The notes under the pieces were generated by a model. That model saw only the letters and a program-made list of their open reading frames with translations, searched no databases and was not told the origin of the DNA. Both the position numbers and the translations under genes were made by a program. Of a stretch of DNA of 64,000 nucleotides, positions 44,317-56,476 are shown piece by piece. The DNA lies in contig OZ026602.1 of assembly GCA_964020085.1 (NCBI GenBank), positions 34,480,875 through 34,544,874 of the forward strand, given 5' to 3'. The stretch's first letter is position 1. Every line of letters begins with the position of its first letter. The stretch comes from Micromussa lordhowensis (taxonomy: Eukaryota > Cnidaria > Anthozoa > Scleractinia > Lobophylliidae).

Positions 44317-44599
44317 CTAAAAACAACGCGGCCTTAGCTGCTTGCCATTGCCGAGCAGGTAGGGGCGCTTGCTTGCAAGGGCATGTGCTAAGAACAGAAT
44401 GTCACAACCTACTGGTGACTACCTTCTGAAAAAAGTGCAAAGTACGGCTAGGAGAGTCCGATTTAGGCCGGAAGACACTGACCAGCACACGCAAGGTATA
44501 ACAATAGTTCAGTCAAACTTTTGATTTACCGACATGTACTAACTCACCCCTGTTGATCTCTCCGTGTTTTCCCAAGTAGGCTCCCGTAGGGAACAAAAA

Positions 44600-45574
44600 T
44601 GTCATCATCAACTATTTGCCGACTGAATCTGATTTATCACGAGTGTAATTTGGCGACACTGAACAGAAAAATCCCAAAGGACCGACAACAATAGCGCCAT
44701 TGTCTTAGAAAAATTCAAACCATAACAATAGGCAAAGTTTGATATGTCTTGTGCAAGTTCCAGTTCTCCGCAACTTTGTACAGTTCCTCTCGAATTAAGC
44801 CCATAAAACAAAACCTTAAGCATTCTACATGAATAATATTGCTGTTATCCAAATGACCCAGGTCCAATAAATCTTTAAAAAATCGCATCCACCAATTGGT
44901 GTTACTTGGTGTTACTTGTTGGTGTTACTTCCTTAAAAAACTCAGTCCACTAAGCTTCGATTCTTTGATTTGCGACAGATTTTCCATACAAGAAGCTTTT
45001 ATCTCCAGCCATATTATCTCCACCATTTCTTCTCATAAACCGCTGAACGGCAGCAATGTATGTTTTCAGTTCCGCAATCGCCTCTGACAACTCGCGGGAG
45101 CCCACACAACTGCTGAACACAGTCAATGAAGTATTGAGCAGTAATCATCGGGTCGTTATTTGTAGGCCCAATTTGAAGCCACAGTATGCGCCGACTATAA
45201 CCATCTATCACACCATGAATGCAGAACCCGTATGGTTTTAATTTATCGTAACCATTGAGATGCCATATGAAGTTAGGACCAGGAGCTGCATATCGTCTTC
45301 TCTTAATCCGTCTCTTTGTTTGCATCTCGACACCCTCTGGGTCCAGCCCTTTAATGACATGATTAACAGTTTGTCTATCTATCAGAAGTCCATGATCTCT
45401 TAGCAATCTTTGGTGCATTTGCCGATATCCAATAGTACTCCCACGCCACTGTAATTCTTGCTCTACTGCATCCACGACTTTCTCGATACTTCGTAGTCCA
45501 CGACTTCTGAGGATCCTCTTGAGGTGCCGTAAACTTAATCGAATGCCATGATAAACTAGCAGAAATGAGAGCAC
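44600..45574 (-). pseudogene. Integrase-core (rve-like) transposase pseudogene
   Basis: It opens with a helical region (GIRLSLRHLKRILRSRGL), an HTH-like part, then the integrase core: GPNFIWHLNGYDKLKPYG, IHGVIDGYSRRILWL, VVRGDCGTEN, then in other frames MRRNGGDN, FLYGKSVANQRIEA and HVECLRF. The family is expanded in cnidarians and fishes and encodes a DDE-type recombinase. The position of the first catalytic Asp holds Asn (HLNGYDK), and a TAG interrupts the frame after QRIEA. No terminal repeats were found. The fold call is firm; the element type is uncertain. Confidence 0.7.
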
Positions 45575-46180
45575 TTCTCAGTAGCTAAATCCAAGACAAA
45601 ATTAGTCTTCTATCAAGGTCTCTCGAGCTCCATTGCCACTACGTAAATTAGGAATGTAATTTGGAAGAGCTCCGTTGGCATGAAATCGGGAAAGGGCAAC
45701 CATAATAACAGTCACAGCGAAGTAATTCCGAATTGCAGCCGCCATATTGCATTGTTTTTGTACAGAGGAAATCAACACAGTTGCAAAGTTAGGAGTCATG
45801 ATCGAGAGTAAGAAGTTGCGATCGAGAGTTATAGGTCGCGATCGAAAGCTATAAGTCGCGATTGCTAGTCAATAAGTTGCGATTGAGTTATAAGTTGCGA
45901 TCGCGAGATCAGAATGTCAGTGGCACATCACTGTAAGTATAAATAGGCAATGGCCATTTTCTAATTAAAAGTAACTTGAATTCTAGATACATTAAATTAA
46001 TAACAGCTAGCACCCATAGCATCAAAATATTCTCATGACTTGTATATCACTGTGAATTTTGTGTCTTTAAAATGTGTTGTTGCTTGTTTTCTGGGCCACT
46101 TGTTGGATAGTTCTTTCTGTGGTTGTCATCTAAAAGCTCCAACTCAAGGGCTGAAGATATAGAATTGTTCTAAAAATTAA
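45575..46180. other. No gene recognised; short direct repeats
   Basis: The stretch 45795-45910 repeats AGTTGCGATCGAGAG / AAGTTGCGATTG-like units five or so times, a short degenerate tandem repeat. Nothing else. Confidence 0.5.
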
Positions 46181-47709
46181 CCCATTGACTCCTGTGCCGG
46201 CCGTAACCGGCTGTGCGAAAACCCACCCCCAATTTCCTGTGCCGGCCGTAACCGGCTGTAAAAAAAGCATGTGAGGACAAATGCCTGTCCTACCCTCCCT
46301 GAAGACATTTTGGTTCTCCTATTGAACTATTGTTGTTAAGGACAAATAAACCAATGAAAATGGACTTTCTGAGCATATTTTTAGAGGACTTTAGGGGTCC
46401 TAGAAAGATGGGTTTTGGTCTTAAAATCACGCGCTCGAAAAGTGCAGGTAATCATGGCGCGTTGCGGGCCAAATCTACAAACTTCCAGGGTCTTGTTTTC
46501 ATTCCTAAAATGGAGAAATTACTCCTTTGGCACTTAAAATGGAAAGCAAAAACATAAATCGATGTTTAGGTGGCCTTACAATGGAAAATCAAGGTGAATG
46601 GAACCCTCAGACCTTTCTGGTGAATAATTTTTCCTTCCTTCAACCGCGGTGAAAACAAGATGATCGCGTGCGTTTTCAAGTGAGTTTTGAATACAGATCG
46701 CGGATTTAAAGCACCTGCCTTGACTTTAGAAAACAAAAATGGTAATGTGCAGTATTAGTTCGAAGTTGAATTCAGCTTTTAGCACGATAGGCAAAGCCAT
46801 GGCCGATAAAATAACTGCAAAACTTGTAGAGAAAAACTCACGCTTTTGCGTGAAAATTAATTCGAACATGTGGTCATACAGCGAAGCACGTCTCTAAAAT
46901 TTTGAACATTTTTGTGCTTTTAGATAAGTTTTTTTTCCCTCATCTTGAATGAACCTTTATTGTTATTGAACTTCCTGTCACGTTTCTTTCATTTGGTTGC
47001 CTATATTTGGGAATTTTAGGTTTTAAAAGTGAACAGTATTTTTGAACACTGGAATTCTGCATATTTAATTTATGGCGACCCCTCGTGGTTTGTTTGTTTA
47101 GTGTATTCGCTTCCCTCAAACATATTTTATTGAGTCTTGTTCAGCTTCTACAGAACACCTGAGGATAGAACTAAGTTGGCACTAAATTTTCACAGTTAAA
47201 AAACGATTTATCTCAAAATAATTGCCTTGTTTTTGTCGTCTTATTGATGTACATTTTTCAACTTCCTTCCGATTTCTTCTTTTTGAATTGGTTTTACGTG
47301 TGTTTTTCGCCTTTTATTTTCTGGTATTTTCTTAAATGTTCTCTGTTACAGTAAAAGAATGGAAATTCTGTTGTATTTGGTCTCGTTTCATCCTCTGAAG
47401 TAAACATTTAACTCATTTTTGCGTATTCAATTTTCTCGCCGTTTTGTCACGCGGCAAAGAAAAAAATATAATTTCTTGTTTTCTTACAAGTTATAGGCAT
47501 CAAGTTGAGTTCTTTTTGTTGATATTTTTTACTATTTTGGCCGTTCATTTATTGAACTTTAAATAAACGAAGTCTTGAAACCTGATCTTGTGTCTGTGGT
47601 TACTGCGCATATGGTTTATTTTTGTGCTTTCACTCGCTCTGATATATTTCCAAAAAACGCCAGGAAATTAGGGGTGGGTCGCGGACAGTTTGATACAGGA
47701 GTCAATGGG
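46181..47709. mobile_element. Non-autonomous piggyBac-like element
   Basis: The left end reads CCCATTGACTCCTGT next to TTAA (46177-46180). The right end is the exact complement for the first 15 bp, next to TTAG (47710-47713), one base from TTAA. TTAA targets and CCC..GGG ends fit piggyBac. Further inward both ends share ACCCACCC and AATTTCCTG. Two direct copies of a 24-bp block with GCCGGCCGTAACCGGC lie at 46191-46214 and 46236-46259. The 1.5-kb interior has no transposase, so mobility would have needed a helper. The frame at 46330 is not a gene. Confidence 0.7.
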
Positions 47710-48572
47710 TTAGTGATCAGTGATTGGTTAAGCATGAATTAAGAAATCAGCCTCTACCAATGAAATTGGATCAGGGATATGCCACTCAGATGGGTGGTAA
47801 TTTAAACTTTGATTTCCCATTTAATACCTTTTAGGAAAGTGATAATGCACACTCTCCAGAGTACCACCCTTGCTTGTCTTCTGGATGATCCTGTACTGAC
47901 AAGTACACTCTCATAGTTTCTCGTTCAAGTGCAAAGTGGATTGCCTCAGGGATCTCTGAGGAGTGGCCTCAACACACCCAAAGGCAGTGTGCTCATAAGC
48001 ACTAACTCAGCAGACTGCGAGGTGATTGTTATACTTAAATATACAGTCATTTGATTAAAGCGAGTAAGCAAACACTAATTTGCATTTTATGAACTGTTCC
48101 AAGTTATGCAATACATATCTGGATTGCATACACTGAAATTGTGTTGAATTCTCTCACCATCCTATGGCTTGTTTTTACATGAGGGTATGTCCACACAGAA
48201 AAGTTCACTATTGCTTAAGCACATACTCTCAATAATGTACCAAGTAAACATACTAGTTGTTTGTACAATTTTGTGGTAGGCCTACTGCATTGTTGCTAAT
48301 AAAGTTACAATATTGTGCCACCCAGTAATTGTTTCACTCATTTGTAAGTACTTAATTTAAATTTTTCATAGCTCAACTAAGCTCAACCTACAAAACTTGA
48401 GCATGAAAAATATTTTTGTACCAGAAAAATTATTCATACTGTACTATTATAGTTAACTGCTTATCCCGGGATAGTGTTAACTGGCTTTCGAAGAACATGA
48501 TCTATGAACTGAGTGAACAAAAATAATAATCATATGATAATGATAATTCTTTTTCTTTTATTTCTGTATCAG
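47710..48572. other. No gene recognised
   Basis: AT-rich, intron-like stretch up to the exon acceptor at 48572. No repeat or motif was identified. Confidence 0.4.
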
Positions 48573-49208
48573 AATCCATGGCCAAATTGTACATTTGGAT
48601 TATGTAAAGGATCCATCCTTCAGTAAGGAAAATGAAACAGTTCTCCAAACCAAGATGAAGGATTTGGTGACGAATCATGAGGTAAGACCTATTTAATGCC
48701 ATTAGAAAGTTATCCGTTACACTCCGAGCTGAAATACATGCAATTCCTACGTACTATATTGAACAATTTCCATATGTCTCTCGTAGATAAAGTATACTTA
48801 ATGGCACATGATTTGACGGTCAATGGTGTCATTTACCTTAATTTTCTTTCATGACTCCGTCAAGTTGAGCAATTTTAAGAAAATTGTTATAAATTATTTT
48901 TTATTGACCCTTAAATGGGGGAAGGGGAAGTAAAACTGGTAAGTGAAGAATTGACATCATGGCTGTAGGTAGATAAGATTAACATCCACAAACAAAGAGT
49001 TTAGTGAGCATCCAACTACTCTATATATTTTATCGCTCAGGGATTTCTTGTGGCATGGACAATATTGTTCCTCCCAAGGTGGTTGAACAGTAACAGAAGG
49101 AAAGAGCATTTTGTCGACAAGCTAAGGGAAGTATTAGCAATGCTTGTTCTAGAACAACAACCAAGATGGCACAAGGGAACAGCACAGTTAATGTACACTT
49201 ATGTGGTG
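48573..49208 (+). CDS. Two exons, second paralogous to the 36.7-kb exon
   Basis: Exons 48573-48681 (IHGQIVHLDYVKDPSFSKEN, then TKMKDLVTNHE) and 49041-49208 (GFLVAWTILFLPRWLN, then DKLREVLAMLVLE, RWHKGTAQLMYTYVV) join in phase 0 with good splice sites. The second aligns with the exon at 36714-36875. The shared exon suggests two paralogous genes in tandem, or one gene with a repeated unit. Function unknown. Confidence 0.55.
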
Positions 49209-49247
49209 GTGAGTCTCACACCAAACCAGGTTATTATAAATTGCCAC

Positions 49248-49310
49248 ATCCAATTATCACCCTGCGATGGACTATCATCCCATCCAGGGGGGAGTAGAAA
49301 TACTCAGCGG
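49248..49310 (+). repeat. SINE 3' fragment
   Basis: CCTGCGATGGACTATCATCC and GGGGAGTAGAAATACT match the body of the SINE at 14574-14888. It is 5'-truncated and directly follows the exon ending at 49208. Confidence 0.7.
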
Positions 49311-49315
49311 AAGAA

Positions 49316-49755
49316 GTGCACTCCCTAACGTCCGTACAGCGTTCGTACGGAACGTACGACGCCGATTACGAAATGATTCAGACCGATAACGAAGACCTGG
49401 AGGAGGCCGCAACACGGGACCCCAAAGCCGACAAGTCCAAATCCCGGGAAACGGAAAGTGGCAAGGAAGCGGAAAAGTCAGAACGGGCAAAGATGAAACC
49501 GCGACAAGAAAAGAGGAAACGCACTTCTAGACCACGCGACGAAGAAAACAGGAAGACGGAATGGAGACTATCAAAACGAACGAGACTCTCCGCCGCGGAA
49601 AGCACGCTCAGAAAGAAGTTCAAGAAGTCAGACCACGAAGAAAGGTATTCATTACACTGAAATATTCCTTAGCACGTGTACGTTCTAATTTGAATCATAC
49701 TTTTAGGGAGATGTCATAAATGTGGAAAGGTGGGCCATTACAGGAAGGACTGCTG
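49316..49755 (+). pseudogene. Charged region plus CCHC zinc knuckle
   Basis: A Lys/Glu/Arg-rich frame (49316-49660) is followed, in another frame, by CHKCGKVGHYRKDC and a stop at about 49732-49755. The pattern CX2CX4HX4C is the zinc knuckle found in gag proteins and other nucleic-acid-binding proteins. The candidate splice (AAG|GTATTC to TTTTAG|GG) is out of phase by one, so either a frameshift or another border is involved. Confidence 0.5.
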
Positions 49756-50743
49756 AAGCCTAGTTCCAAAACACACGAGAAGAAAAGACCCGCTCATATA
49801 TAATTTCACGGGCACTTGTAACATACGTTTTCATTAAAAGTTGCCAAAAACAAGCACGCTTTTTTCAATGCCTGGCCACAGAGAGTCCACCTGGTTAGTG
49901 GATGATACCCGTTTCATAAATATCTGACAAGCATTACGTGCTTGTATTCGTCAGGGTACTGATGGTAAGGGCATGTTATTAAAGTATGCTTCGAGCTATG
50001 TAACTAAGTGGCATGATGCTTTTGACAATGATGCACTGTATTCGGTCCTCACAAAGCAGCGTATAGGCATTTGTGAGGATTAAGACCTCTAGAGCCTGAA
50101 AATAGATCGCAGTTTTCAAGAACACGGGTAAACAAGATTTCTTTTTGAGTGAAGTTCTTGTTTCCATTTCATTGAGAATAAAAGCTGGCAATGATGCGGC
50201 CTCCTTTTGCTTGCAGTTTCACATCTAAACCTCCCGGACTCAGGCACCTTCTGGCATGTTTTTTGCACAATATGGGAAAAAGTGCCGAGACTTTGGGTAA
50301 GTCTCTGACTCTATGTGTGATATGTCAATTTTTTGAAAGGAAACTAATGAACCTTATCTTCACTGTTGGCCTAACCATGTCCTTATGACCTTTGATCTCG
50401 CACTGAACTCATGGCTACTCGTTGACATTATCAGGAAGTCATCAAGCACGAAAAATTTGAATTCCTCATGCGCAATGACTAAAGTGCTACGTGCAGTGTG
50501 TCCTAAGATTTACTCAATACTCCCGGCGATATCTTGAGTTCCCGAGAATAAGCAATGTGACTCCATCTCAAAACTGGTGATCTTCGAGTTGACGCCGCCA
50601 TCGAATTTATCTCACGCCCGCATTACAATGCATATGAGGCCAGTTTTTTTGTCCTTACATTCCAGTCGTATTATAAAATTGATATAATTGTAGACGATTG
50701 TTCTCGATCATTACACTCAGTGACGATCTTTTTATTTTCTCAG
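49756..50743. other. No gene recognised
   Basis: Intron-like AT-rich stretch before the exon at 50744. Confidence 0.4.
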
Positions 50744-50881
50744 TTTGGGAACAAAATTGGTGCAGGGCATTTTCGGGGAAAGACTTTGCCAACGTACGTA
50801 TACCCGGAATGCATCAAAGATGTTGTTCAGGATATAATCCAGGAAAACCTGAGGAACTATCAGGACTCCAAAAGCGCTGCG
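50744..50881 (+). CDS. Exon of an unidentified gene
   Basis: A 46-codon exon, phase 0 on both sides, with acceptor TTTTCTCAG and donor GCG|GTAACA. It encodes FGNKIGAGHFRGKTLPTYVY and ECIKDVVQDIIQENL. It follows the 49.0-kb exon on the same strand and takes phase 0 from it. The LTR retrotransposon begins about 490 bp downstream. Confidence 0.5.
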
Positions 50882-51373
50882 GTAACATATTTTTATTCAT
50901 TTTTCCAATCAAAATGAACAATTTTTTTTCCTTTTTTTTAATGTTTGTGTTGAACAGAGATTCGCTAAAGCAGCGCTACAATTTCATAAGGATGGAGGGG
51001 GTGGGGGTCTACCTCTAGATAATTCTGTTCACTGAAAGTGCTGATTTTCTAGCCAGTAGGTAAAGTGGATGAAACTTGAAACAAAGCAAGTATCAATATT
51101 CATATTGATGAATGTACACCATTACATAAGAATCAGTGGAGGACGAGGTTGGAATTATATTAGTGAGAAAATGAGAGCAGCATGTTTGACACTCACTCAT
51201 TAGATGAAGCACGCTGTATTTCGCATTGGTAAGTTTCATAACCGTGAAAAGTTTAATTTGTGGCTTGGGCTATGCAAGTGTAAGCTCAAAGAGATCAAGG
51301 TTCACGAGGCTCGCACTTTGCAATTTTTAGTACACGCAACACGTACAGTATATGGGGAATTTCTTGTTCATAA

Positions 51374-51680
51374 TGTAGTGAAGCTAGGATTTCGTGACCA
51401 GTGTTGAATGTTACACTTTATGTTTGTAAGGTTTCTTTGTATACATAGTCTAGTGTTGTTGTTCTTACCGAATTTCCTGTGGTTAGACTGCGACAGAGGC
51501 TCTCTTATAAACTGGGATAGCGCCTTTTTGTTTTGTTCTGTATAGCCCATTGTGTTCATTTAGGGTTTAGGACCAGAGTTAGAGAGTGTGAAGAGTTCTT
51601 GAAAATAAACCTTGTGTTGTGAAGAACTCAGTCTGTTTACGTTTGTGTGTCTCTTTACCTTTACCCTCGGCGACGTTACA
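51374..51680 (+). repeat. 5' LTR
   Basis: It starts TGTAGTGAAGC and ends GCGACGTTACA. It contains an AATAAA signal at about 51604. The primer-binding region directly follows (TGGCAGCGGTGG at about 51686); the primer tRNA is not assigned. Confidence 0.92.
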
Positions 51681-51799
51681 TTTTGTGGCAGCGGTGGTGG
51701 AACTACAGTTTTGAAGTATCAGAGTATTCAGGAAAGTGGTAAAGTAGGCCTTTAGCCCTGAAATTTAATTTGTACATTTGACTTTTCGACCGCAAGCAC

Positions 51800-53075
51800 A
51801 TGGCATTCCAAGCAACACGCGAGTATGACTTGATTACCTTCAACAAAGTTACACCCTCTTGGGGCTTCCAGTCTGGCTTCCCCCCTTCGGCTGAGAGGCT
51901 CAGCCCAATCCAAGATGATTTGCCATCCTGGAGGCGCTCAACTCCCGCTGAAATGAATTACGGCAAAACGGACAAGGCTGACGTGGCATCTACGAGTGGA
52001 CTTCAGGAGACGCTCTTACGTGTAGAACAAGGCCTCGCTTCGGTAGAAAAGCGACTCCATGTGCAAGATAGTCGGCTCTATGAGACAGTCGACGAAATGG
52101 CAGAGAAGCTAAGAACCCTTGAACTTTCCCAAAAGATGAGAGACGAGGAGCTTAAGCAAGTAAAAGCACAGATTCCCGTGGGGAAGACGACACATCTCGT
52201 GTTGTGTGACAGTGACAAGCCTTTAGTTCCCAGTCTGCCAGAATCCTTACCACGCCAACTCAGGCAAACAAAGCACTGATTTTACACGCTGTACCACCAC
52301 AAGACTCCACCAAAGGTGACTGGAACCATGATTTGAATGATGATGGGGATGCACTATGGGCTTCTTTAGAAAAAATCGACCAGCTGGCACGAAAGAGCAC
52401 ATCAGGAGAACAACAGCCTTTCCTCCCACAATCATCAGCACCATCCCCGAGCAAGAAACGGCATATTAGACCGAGACCTACGATAGAGTGAGTTTGTGGG
52501 ATGACTACCACACCCAGTTTGAATTGGTTGCTGAACTGAATGGCTGGGATGGTCGCACCAAGGCCATTTACCTCCAGGGCCCCGTCCGCGTGACCTTAGG
52601 GGATCTAGATCCTGGTAAGCGGAAAGATTTCTCAGCGTTTATTGAGGCATTGGAATCCTGGTTTGGCTGAAAACACCAAACTGAGATGTATAGGGCTCAG
52701 CTTTGCTGTCGCACAAAGAAACGCAATGAAACATTGCCTCAACTGGGCAAGGCAATTCAGCCCCTCACCCGCCAAACTTATCCAGAAGCCCCATCGACCC
52801 TACAAGATACCCTGGCGAGAGACCATGTTATAGATGCCCTACCTGAGAGTGAGGTACGGTGGCGTATTCCTAAAGTCAGGCCTAAATCCTTGCAAGAAGC
52901 ACTAAGAACAGCCTTAGAAATCAAGCCTTTTACGTGGCCGACAGACATCGCGCCAGGATCCAAGCGAGAGCTGTCTTTCCACCTCCTCCCGAAGCACCAG
53001 CACCCATGTCCCCTCATGGGAATGACCTCCAACAGCAAGTCAGAGATCTACGGCAAGTTTTCAGCAAACTCCTAA
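51800..53075 (+). pseudogene. Gypsy gag remnant
   Basis: The first frame opens MAFQATREYDLITFNKVTPS and has a coiled-coil (VEQGLASVEKRLHVQDSRLY). After frameshifts come the capsid-like parts: YHTQFELVAELNGW, KDFSAFIEALESWFG, then LPQLGKAIQPLTRQTYPEAP and ESEVRWRIPKVRPKSLQEAL. These match the gag capsid region of Ty3/gypsy elements. At least two frameshifts and one TGA after ESWFG break it. Confidence 0.75.
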
Positions 53076-53099
53076 CAAAACAATAACAGCCCTAACGAC

Positions 53100-53446
53100 C
53101 ATGTGATGGATTGCGCCGTTTCGGGAGTGGCTATCTACCAGGCAACTACTCAGGCTGCTTCACTTGTGGTGGCCTCGACCACTTACAGCATGCTTCTCGC
53201 CGATGGCAGCTCCCTTCCATTCTTAGGCTGCGGACTTTCCGCATTTGCTTGGGCCAGGAGGAAGTGTTTCACGATGTGTGGGTCACGGAGATAGAGCTGG
53301 ATGGGATCATTGGCATGGATTTCATTAAAAAGCATAATTGTCGGTTGACTTTAGGACAGGGACGTTATGAGTTAACTTTGAATGGGCATGTGACTGAATG
53401 TGTGGGAGGAGACCGGTTGCCGAGGTGTGCGAGAGTTGCCGCATAG
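53100..53446 (+). pseudogene. Gypsy zinc-knuckle and protease remnant
   Basis: A GCFTCGGLDHL piece resembles the gag zinc knuckle. DGIIGMDFIKKHNC is the C-terminal motif of the retroelement aspartic protease. The protease active-site DSG/DTG region is not intact: around 53200 an ADGSSLPFL piece is in a different frame. Frame changes are needed to join the parts. Confidence 0.6.
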
Positions 53447-53685
53447 GTGACAACTGTTATACCACCCAGGAGTGAAAGCCTTGTTCCGGCTAAATTAATC
53501 GACCGATGTGGGGAAGCTTCCCTTGGAAGCACAGAGGGTCAAGTATGTTTCACTCGGAAGAGTCAGCTACTGGTTGCGAAGACTCTTGTGGACCTTACCA
53601 ATGGCATTGTCCCCTGAGACTGTTCAACCCAACAGACCAACCCCAAACTATTTACTGAGACACTATTGCTGCATGGTGCGAACCG

Positions 53686-55150
53686 GTGGAGGGAATTTCC
53701 GAAGCCAGCCAAGAGGGAGAGCGGACAGAAGATGCACCTGCTGGGAGAGCTTGTAGAGTGACTCCTTCTACCATGGTGTTACCAAACCACCTCGATGAAC
53801 TCTACCGGAGAACTGCGTCATGTCTGGAAGAAACTCAGAAAAATGAAGTCGCAGCACTGTTGACTGAGTTCGCTGATGTGTTTGCTCATTCTGCCAACAA
53901 CCTGGGAAGGACAAGCATCGTCAAACATGAAATCCGCACAAACGAAAGCAAGCCTATTCGTCAAAACCCTAGACGTTTACCGATTAGTCAACGGGCAGTG
54001 GCCGAGGCAGAAATAGAGAGCATGCTAAAGCGTGGAGTCATCGAACCTTCATCCAGCCCATGGGCATCCATAATTATCTTAGTCCGTAGAAAGGATGGGA
54101 CCACCCGTTTCTGCGTGGATTACCGCAGGCTGAATTCTGCCACGGTAAAGGACTCTTACCCACTCCCACGCATAGATGATTCCATCGACGCCCTGTCTGG
54201 CTCGTGTTGGGTTAGTACGCTTGATCTTGCAAGTGGTTACTGGCAGGTTGAGGTTACAGAGAAGGATCGACCAAAGACAGCATTCACCACGGAGAGTGGC
54301 CTTTACCAGTTCACTGTGATGCCTTTTGGGCTCTGTAATGCACCTGCTACATTCGAGCGGCTTATGGAAAGGGTACTCAGTGGTCTCCCTTGGGAGGTGT
54401 GCCTTCTGTATCTTGATGACATCATCGTGCATGCAGCGACCTTCAAAGCGGAATTAAAGCGGCTGCGTTCAGTCTTCACCAGACTCAGGGAAGCAGGGCT
54501 TAAGTTGAGCCCAAAGAAGTGTCACCTCTTCAAAAAGTGAGTTGTCTTCCTTGGTCACGTGGTGAGAAGGGCGTGAAAAGAATAGAACCTTTGTGTGGAC
54601 AAGTGAATGCGACGTCTCGTTCCACCAGCTCAAACAAGTCTTGACTCAGGCACTAGTGCTAGCTTACCCTACGTCAGAGGGCGCCTTCACCTTAGACACT
54701 GATGCTGTATTGTCACAGAAATAAGGGGAAGAGGAGAAGGTTATCGCCTACTTCAGCCGTAGTCTAACGAAGTCTGAACGGCAGTACTGTGCAACAAAGA
54801 AGGAATTGTTGGTCCTAGTAACCGCTGTGAGGCATTTCCACCACTATGTTTATGGAAGACATTTTAAAGTGCGAACAGACCATGGTGCACTGAGGTGGCT
54901 GATGAACTTTAAGAACCCAGAAGGGCAGACAGCAAGGTGGATCAAGATCCTCAGCATATATGACCTGGAAGTTGAACACCGCCAAGGGCGAAACCATGGA
55001 AATGCAGATGGCCTTTCCCGATGTCCCTGTGACAACTGCAGGCATTGCGAGTGCAGCAAGAAGAAAGAAGAATGCTTCCACCAGTCAGACCCAGTGGAAG
55101 ATGACGGCGAAAGGAATAAGGCAGACGATGAGGAATACAAACAGCAATGA
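53686..55150 (+). pseudogene. Gypsy reverse transcriptase and RNase H
   Basis: RT (53774-54540): HEIRTNESKPIRQNPRRLP, RFCVDYRRLN, STLDLASGYWQ with the first catalytic Asp, MPFGLCNAPATFERLM and YLDDII with the catalytic pair. The frame ends at a TGA after HLFKK, followed by VVFLGHVV. Then, after an apparent deletion of most of the connection region, FVWTSECDVSFHQLK, LDTDAV (RNase H start, with several residues missing before LSQ), then a TAA, VIAYFSRSL, KKELLVLVTAVRHFHHY and a DHGALRWL block. Deletions and stops make it non-functional. Confidence 0.85.
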
Positions 55151-55165
55151 AGACTGCAGAACATC

Positions 55166-56354
55166 TTGTTCCCAGGGGGGCAGGATGGAAGTACCGGTGT
55201 GAGTTCTTGGCTGGTGACATTGTCCAACATGGAGATAAGGGAAGCCCAGCTGCATGACCCATGCCTCGGGACCCTCATCAGGCTAAAGGAGCAGAGTGCA
55301 GAACGCCCACCTTGGGAAACCATCAGTAGGGAGAGTCCTACGTTCAAGTGTTACTGGGGGCAGTGGTCCATGTTAGCTGTCAGAGATGGCGTACTGTTCA
55401 CAAAGTGGGAGTCGGAAAAAGGAGACGATATTAGTTGGAAGCTGGTTCTCCCCAACAGTTTAAGGACAGACATCCTTACACAACTTCATGATAGCCCTGC
55501 AGCGGGACACTTTCAAGAAAACGACCGAGCGGGTGAAAGCATGTTTCTACTGGTGTGGTCTACGAAAAGATGTTGAATCATGGTGCGTTCGTTGTGATGT
55601 TTGTGACTCGAGGAAGAAGCCAAGTAAAACTCCACGAGCGCAAATGAAGACTTACAAAGTCAGAGCCCAATGGACAGGATTGCAATTGATGTAATGGGTC
55701 CCCTACTGACCACTGATCGCGACAACAAGTACATCCTCGTCATTTCAGATTACTTTACAAAATGGACAGAGTCCTATCCCATGCCCAACCAGGAAGCTGT
55801 GACTGTGGCTAACGTTGTTGTTCATAAGTTCATCTCAAGATTTGGAGTACCGAGGCAGCTTCACACTGACCAGGGGTGGAACTTTTGAATCTAAGTTGTT
55901 TCAGGAGATGTGCAGGATCCTTGAAATCGACAAGACAAAGACCACACCTTTGCGACCACAGTCTGACGGTATGGTTGAGCGATTCAACAGGACCCTCGAG
56001 GCCATGCTTTATAAATTCGTTGACGAAAACCAAACGAATTGGGATCTCTACCTACCTCTCCTTATGATGGCGTATCGTTCCTCTGTACACGAGTCTACTG
56101 GCTTCTCACCGAATGAAATGATGTTGGACCAAATGCTCCTGAGTGGCTGTCCGAGGGTAGTACCCCCAAGCAGACAGAGTCCCACAGAGCTTCAGAAAAT
56201 CCAGTTAAAACTTCCAGTCCGGGCCCCAAGTCACGGCAGTCTGTTGCAGTGGAGCCCAGGAATCCTCCAAGTGCTGAACAGGCTCCTGTCCCAGCTGTGC
56301 AACGCCCTAGAAGAGCGTTTAGAGCCCCTGCTCGGATGCAGGATTACCAGTTAG
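55166..56354 (+). pseudogene. Gypsy integrase remnant
   Basis: In three frames: an N-terminal region with LHDSPAAGHFQ and CVRCDVC (zinc-binding HHCC), the core with DRIAIDVMGP (Asp), LHTDQG (Asp) and DGMVERFNRT (Glu), and a C-terminal part with AYRSSVHESTGFSPNEMML. All three catalytic acids are visible, but frameshifts at about 55555, 55690 and 55885 separate them. Confidence 0.82.
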
Positions 56355-56476
56355 ACTAGACTTCTTGAACGTTGTACCCTTGTCAAATATTATTAGCTTT
56401 TTTGGGGGGGATTAGCTTTTGCATTTGTTTATTTGGACGTGTCAATGCAGGACGCATCTTTTTGAGGAGGGAGCAG

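Noticed and set aside
46330..46557. Frame of 75 codons
   Set aside because: It lies inside the non-autonomous piggyBac-like element and has no known motif.
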